Assembly: GCF_017894385.1 (NCBI RefSeq)
Contig: NZ_CP059560.1
Location: 5,154,501 to 5,218,500 of the forward strand
Length of the DNA stretch: 64,000 nt
Reading direction: 5' to 3'
Source: Aromatoleum petrolei
GTDB taxonomy: Bacteria; Pseudomonadota; Gammaproteobacteria; Burkholderiales; Rhodocyclaceae
Each line of letters begins with the position of its first letter. Position 1 is the first letter of the stretch. The notes under the pieces were generated by a model that saw only the letters and a list, made by a program, of their open reading frames with translations, was not told the DNA's origin and made no database searches. The translations under genes and the position numbers were made by a program. This document shows positions 61,676-64,000 of this stretch, piece after piece.

Positions 61676-61941
61676 CGCGCCTTCGCGTGTTCGGCCGCGA
61701 GGCGGGCACGCACCTGGTCGGCGGTGACGGCGCGGGTGGGATCGGCTTTCAGGGCGTCATAGGCCGGACCGACCTCGTTGTGAAGCCAGGCTTCGACGGC
61801 ACGATCACGCGCCATCAGCGCCCGCAGGCCATCCCGGATCACTTCGCTTTCGCTGGCGTACTCGCCAGTTCGCACCTTCGCCTTCACCACGTCCGCCATG
61901 TCATTGGGTAGGGTGATGCTCATTTGCTGGGTGGTTCGCAT
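61672..61941 (-). CDS. parD: ParD-like antitoxin
   Basis: The 89-aa product has a ribbon-helix-helix start, QMSITLPNDMADVVKAKV, then TGEYASESEVIRDGLRAL, typical of CC2985/ParD antitoxins, and a flexible C-terminus that should wrap the toxin. A perfect AAAGGAGG five bases before the ATG (61954-61947) fixes the start, even though a second Met stands six codons in. It should repress the parDE promoter. Strong antitoxin translation is expected from the ribosome site. Confidence 0.92.
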   Translation of the reverse strand: MRTTQQMSITLPNDMADVVKAKVRTGEYASESEVIRDGLRALMARDRAVEAWLHNEVGPAYDALKADPTRAVTADQVRARLAAEHAKAR

Positions 61942-62386
61942 AGCGGCCTCCTTTGGCTTCGATAGGATTTAATCCTACTCGCGTCGTGGTCAGCAGTCCA
62001 GCCTCCTCGACGCTCGTCATTTCGCGCCACGGCAAGCGGAATAGCTTTCGAGAACAACCCGACCGCACAGGCGCTACGGCTCGATACTCTCATTCGTGTC
62101 AGCGAGTCTAGAATACAAACAGGGTTGGATTGATATTGCTCACGCCTAGAAGCATCGCTGTACTGTTCAGCGGCTTTGCTTCGTCTGGCTGTCGCCATTT
62201 TTCTGTTAAAAATGGTGCCATCTTTCTGTAACCCGTCGACAAGAGGATTGTAGTCGCACGCTTGATACATTATATAGTTAACATAATACCAATTATGGTG
62301 GTTTTAGATGCGCCGGCCGATCGCCGGGCGACGGTCGTGACACCACTGCACTCGACCCGAACAAGTCTTCGTTGTCGCCAAGGAAC
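61942..62386. other. Gap without a recognised gene
   Basis: This stretch holds the promoter side of the parDE pair and the 3' flank of the DUF6351-type gene. An AT-rich patch near 62260-62300 (TATATAGTTAACATAAT-like) is notable in this GC-rich window, but I cannot assign it. No coding frame or RNA gene is supported. Confidence 0.35.
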
Positions 62387-64000
62387 CTATCTCACCACCT
62401 CGCCGCCCATCACATCATTTGGACGTCCCTGGTCGGGTTGGCGGTAATCGCACACACCATCGGGAAAAATCTGCTCGAGCTGTGCCTTGTACGGCTGCAT
62501 GTCCACCGGCTTGTAGACGCCACGGTCGAGCGCGGACGATACGCTTTGCAGTGCGCACTTGAAGCGGTCGCCACGGATCCCGTCCCCGGCGACCATGCGG
62601 GAGTTCGCGTAGATCGGATAGACGCGCATGCACGCGCCCGTCGGGAGCTCGTTCCAGTCGCCGTCCCAGACCCGGTCGCCCTTGAACATGATCCGCCCGC
62701 GAGCGTCGAAACAGCGGTCACTGGCGCTCTCCGGGCGCGCTTCCGCCCACGAAAGCTGGGGACGCGCGTGTTTCGCACGCAGCCACTGATCGATCGTGGT
62801 GAAGGCCTTGGGTGTCGGATCGTAAGCCTTGTCGCTCACCCAGATCGCCTGGTTCCCGGCATCGCCCTGGGCTGCAATCATCCGGGCCCGAGCGGAAAAC
62901 GATGCGGCAGTGTGATGCATGTCGAGCTCGGCTTCGAGATACAGCCGCTCGTCGATGACGGGAATATCGATGCTGCCAAGGAAAACCTGCCCCGAACGGT
63001 AGGCGGCCGCGATCGCTTCGAGGCCCCCGGCAAAGCGCGGCGCCGGGTGATCGCGGTTTCGACCCATGTTCATGTTGTGGGCGCTCCACGGTGAAAAGTC
63101 GCGCAGTTCGCTCTCGCCGCCGTCGATCAGCCAGTAGCGTTCGGGCTGCATGTCCGCGGGTGACTTCCAGCTGCCGATACTTGCGTTCAGGCGCAGGAAC
63201 TGCTCCGGACCGATCTGTTTCCGCTGCAGCGCACGGAGGCCGTACTGCACACCGACATTGTCCCACGGAATGCGTGCGTACCCCCTCGCGTCGGTGCCGA
63301 AGAAACGTTTGAGGTCCTCGAAGTAGCTCCAGCGCACCTGCTGGAAAACGTCGCGTGCCAGATGCGACTCGAAATGCGCAAACCGCGGATTCAGGACCAG
63401 CGGCGTCAGGCCCCGCCAGCCGACCACGCACTCGGTTTCGCCCTTGCGGTCGTGTACGGTTTCGCCGCGCATCATGAAGGCAACCCTGGACGCGACCTGG
63501 ATCCGCATCAGCCCGCCGGAGCTTTCATGGCGATTGCTGGCGTTGAAACCTTCTATCCAGCGCCGGTTCTCGGCCTTGCGCCAGGTGCGGTTGTCCCTGT
63601 CGGTAACGTCGAAGTAATACTCGAGCAGTTCGCAGTCGAACACTGGAATCGTCTGCGTGATCATGTCCGGATAGGAATATTGGGCGATGGCCGCATCGAT
63701 GAGGCCGGGGCGGTTCTGCGCCAGCAGATATTGCTGGATGGCGCCGCCCGAAGCGCCCACGCCCACCGTGTAAGCGGGCTCGCCGTAAAGCGCGACGAAC
63801 TGCCGTTTGACGCGCAGCGCGGTGTCCTCCGCGAGCCAGATGTCGAAGTGGTTGCGGCTGGTGGTTCCGGTCGATGCGACGACCGCGTAGCCCTGCGCGA
63901 GCTGATCGCGGCGATCGTCGAGGACGGCCTTCACGTTCGCCCTGCCCTGTCGATGACCGATTCCGACGCCTCCATAAAACTGGTAGATCAAACGACGGTT
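62387..64000 (-). CDS. DUF6351-type hydrolase-like protein, 5' end outside the window
   Basis: At least 537 residues are present, and the frame runs open past the right edge (Asn-Arg-Arg before LIYQFYGG), so the true start lies outside. The visible part has a GVGASGGAIQQYLLAQN segment like the nucleophile elbow of an alpha/beta hydrolase, then AAIAQYSYPDM. A large Arg/Trp-rich body follows, ending with CALQSVSSALDRGVY and IFPDGVCDYRQPDQG, as in DUF6351 proteins. These are large, probably exported, hydrolase-like proteins often annotated near lipid or steroid breakdown genes. The enzymatic role is not established. No signal peptide can be judged here. Confidence 0.7.
   Translation of the reverse strand, partial: NRRLIYQFYGGVGIGHRQGRANVKAVLDDRRDQLAQGYAVVASTGTTSRNHFDIWLAEDTALRVKRQFVALYGEPAYTVGVGASGGAIQQYLLAQNRPGLIDAAIAQYSYPDMITQTIPVFDCELLEYYFDVTDRDNRTWRKAENRRWIEGFNASNRHESSGGLMRIQVASRVAFMMRGETVHDRKGETECVVGWRGLTPLVLNPRFAHFESHLARDVFQQVRWSYFEDLKRFFGTDARGYARIPWDNVGVQYGLRALQRKQIGPEQFLRLNASIGSWKSPADMQPERYWLIDGGESELRDFSPWSAHNMNMGRNRDHPAPRFAGGLEAIAAAYRSGQVFLGSIDIPVIDERLYLEAELDMHHTAASFSARARMIAAQGDAGNQAIWVSDKAYDPTPKAFTTIDQWLRAKHARPQLSWAEARPESASDRCFDARGRIMFKGDRVWDGDWNELPTGACMRVYPIYANSRMVAGDGIRGDRFKCALQSVSSALDRGVYKPVDMQPYKAQLEQIFPDGVCDYRQPDQGRPNDVMGGEVVR

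Noticed and set aside
1..64000. CRISPR array, rRNA or tRNA genes
   Set aside because: No regular direct repeats with equal spacers were seen, and no rRNA or tRNA sequence was recognised by eye; a tRNA scan was not possible.

Overview
The window is GC-rich DNA with tightly packed, often overlapping genes. Strong Shine-Dalgarno sites, many c-di-GMP and histidine-kinase genes, an IHF-alpha gene and an IS66 element suggest a betaproteobacterium, possibly of the Azoarcus/Aromatoleum/Thauera group. That placement is inference from style and gene content; no marker gene (rRNA, tRNA) is present to fix it. No alignment or search was run, so family names rest on motifs read in the translations.

Region 1 (about 0.3-15.8 kb) is a signal-transduction block on the + strand. 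It holds a FlaG-like protein, a PAS-GAF-GGDEF diguanylate cyclase, a very large MASE1-CHASE-4xPAS hybrid histidine kinase whose last PAS looks like the haem PAS of FixL, and a receiver-EAL protein. A second hybrid kinase follows (periplasmic sensor, HAMP, GAF, two receivers), then two stand-alone receivers and a GAF-degenerate GGDEF-EAL-receiver protein. The second set is one start/stop-overlapping operon. Both sets couple phosphorelay to c-di-GMP.

Region 2 (about 16-23.4 kb) is a mixed accessory stretch: an IHF-alpha-like gene on the minus strand; a PhoD-like phosphodiesterase with a permuted papain-fold-like partner; a DUF1353 lipoprotein; a RoxA-like dihaem cytochrome; and a small two-helix membrane protein. 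Several of these genes are visibly AT-richer than region 1.

Region 3 (about 23.6-61.9 kb) is a mobile and genome-defence island. It starts with an ISAs1 remnant and a complete IS66 element with an exact 8-bp target duplication. Next comes a six-gene minus-strand operon with overlapping or nearly touching ends: ribbon-helix-helix regulator, NADAR protein, SIS-HAD fusion, phosphoribosyltransferase-fold protein, ORC/CDC6-like ATPase and an unrecognised 390-aa protein. This is the strongest candidate for an undescribed or little-described system. Further along are a c-haem-containing GGDEF-EAL sensor, a two-gene module of a helicase with a C-terminal nuclease-like domain plus an unknown 685-aa partner, a PIN/XRE-ImmA-IrrE pair with a visible promoter-operator, an Hhe-like DUF4011-helicase-Vsr-DUF3320 giant protein, a metallophosphoesterase/HSP90-like ATPase pair, a tyrosine recombinase divergent from a KfrA-like protein, and a ParDE toxin-antitoxin pair. 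A degenerate repeat with the core TGTCAA(A/T)CGA(A/G)GT(A/G)G recurs in the gaps between these modules.

Region 4 (about 62.4-64 kb) is the 3' part of a DUF6351-type hydrolase-like gene that runs off the window end.
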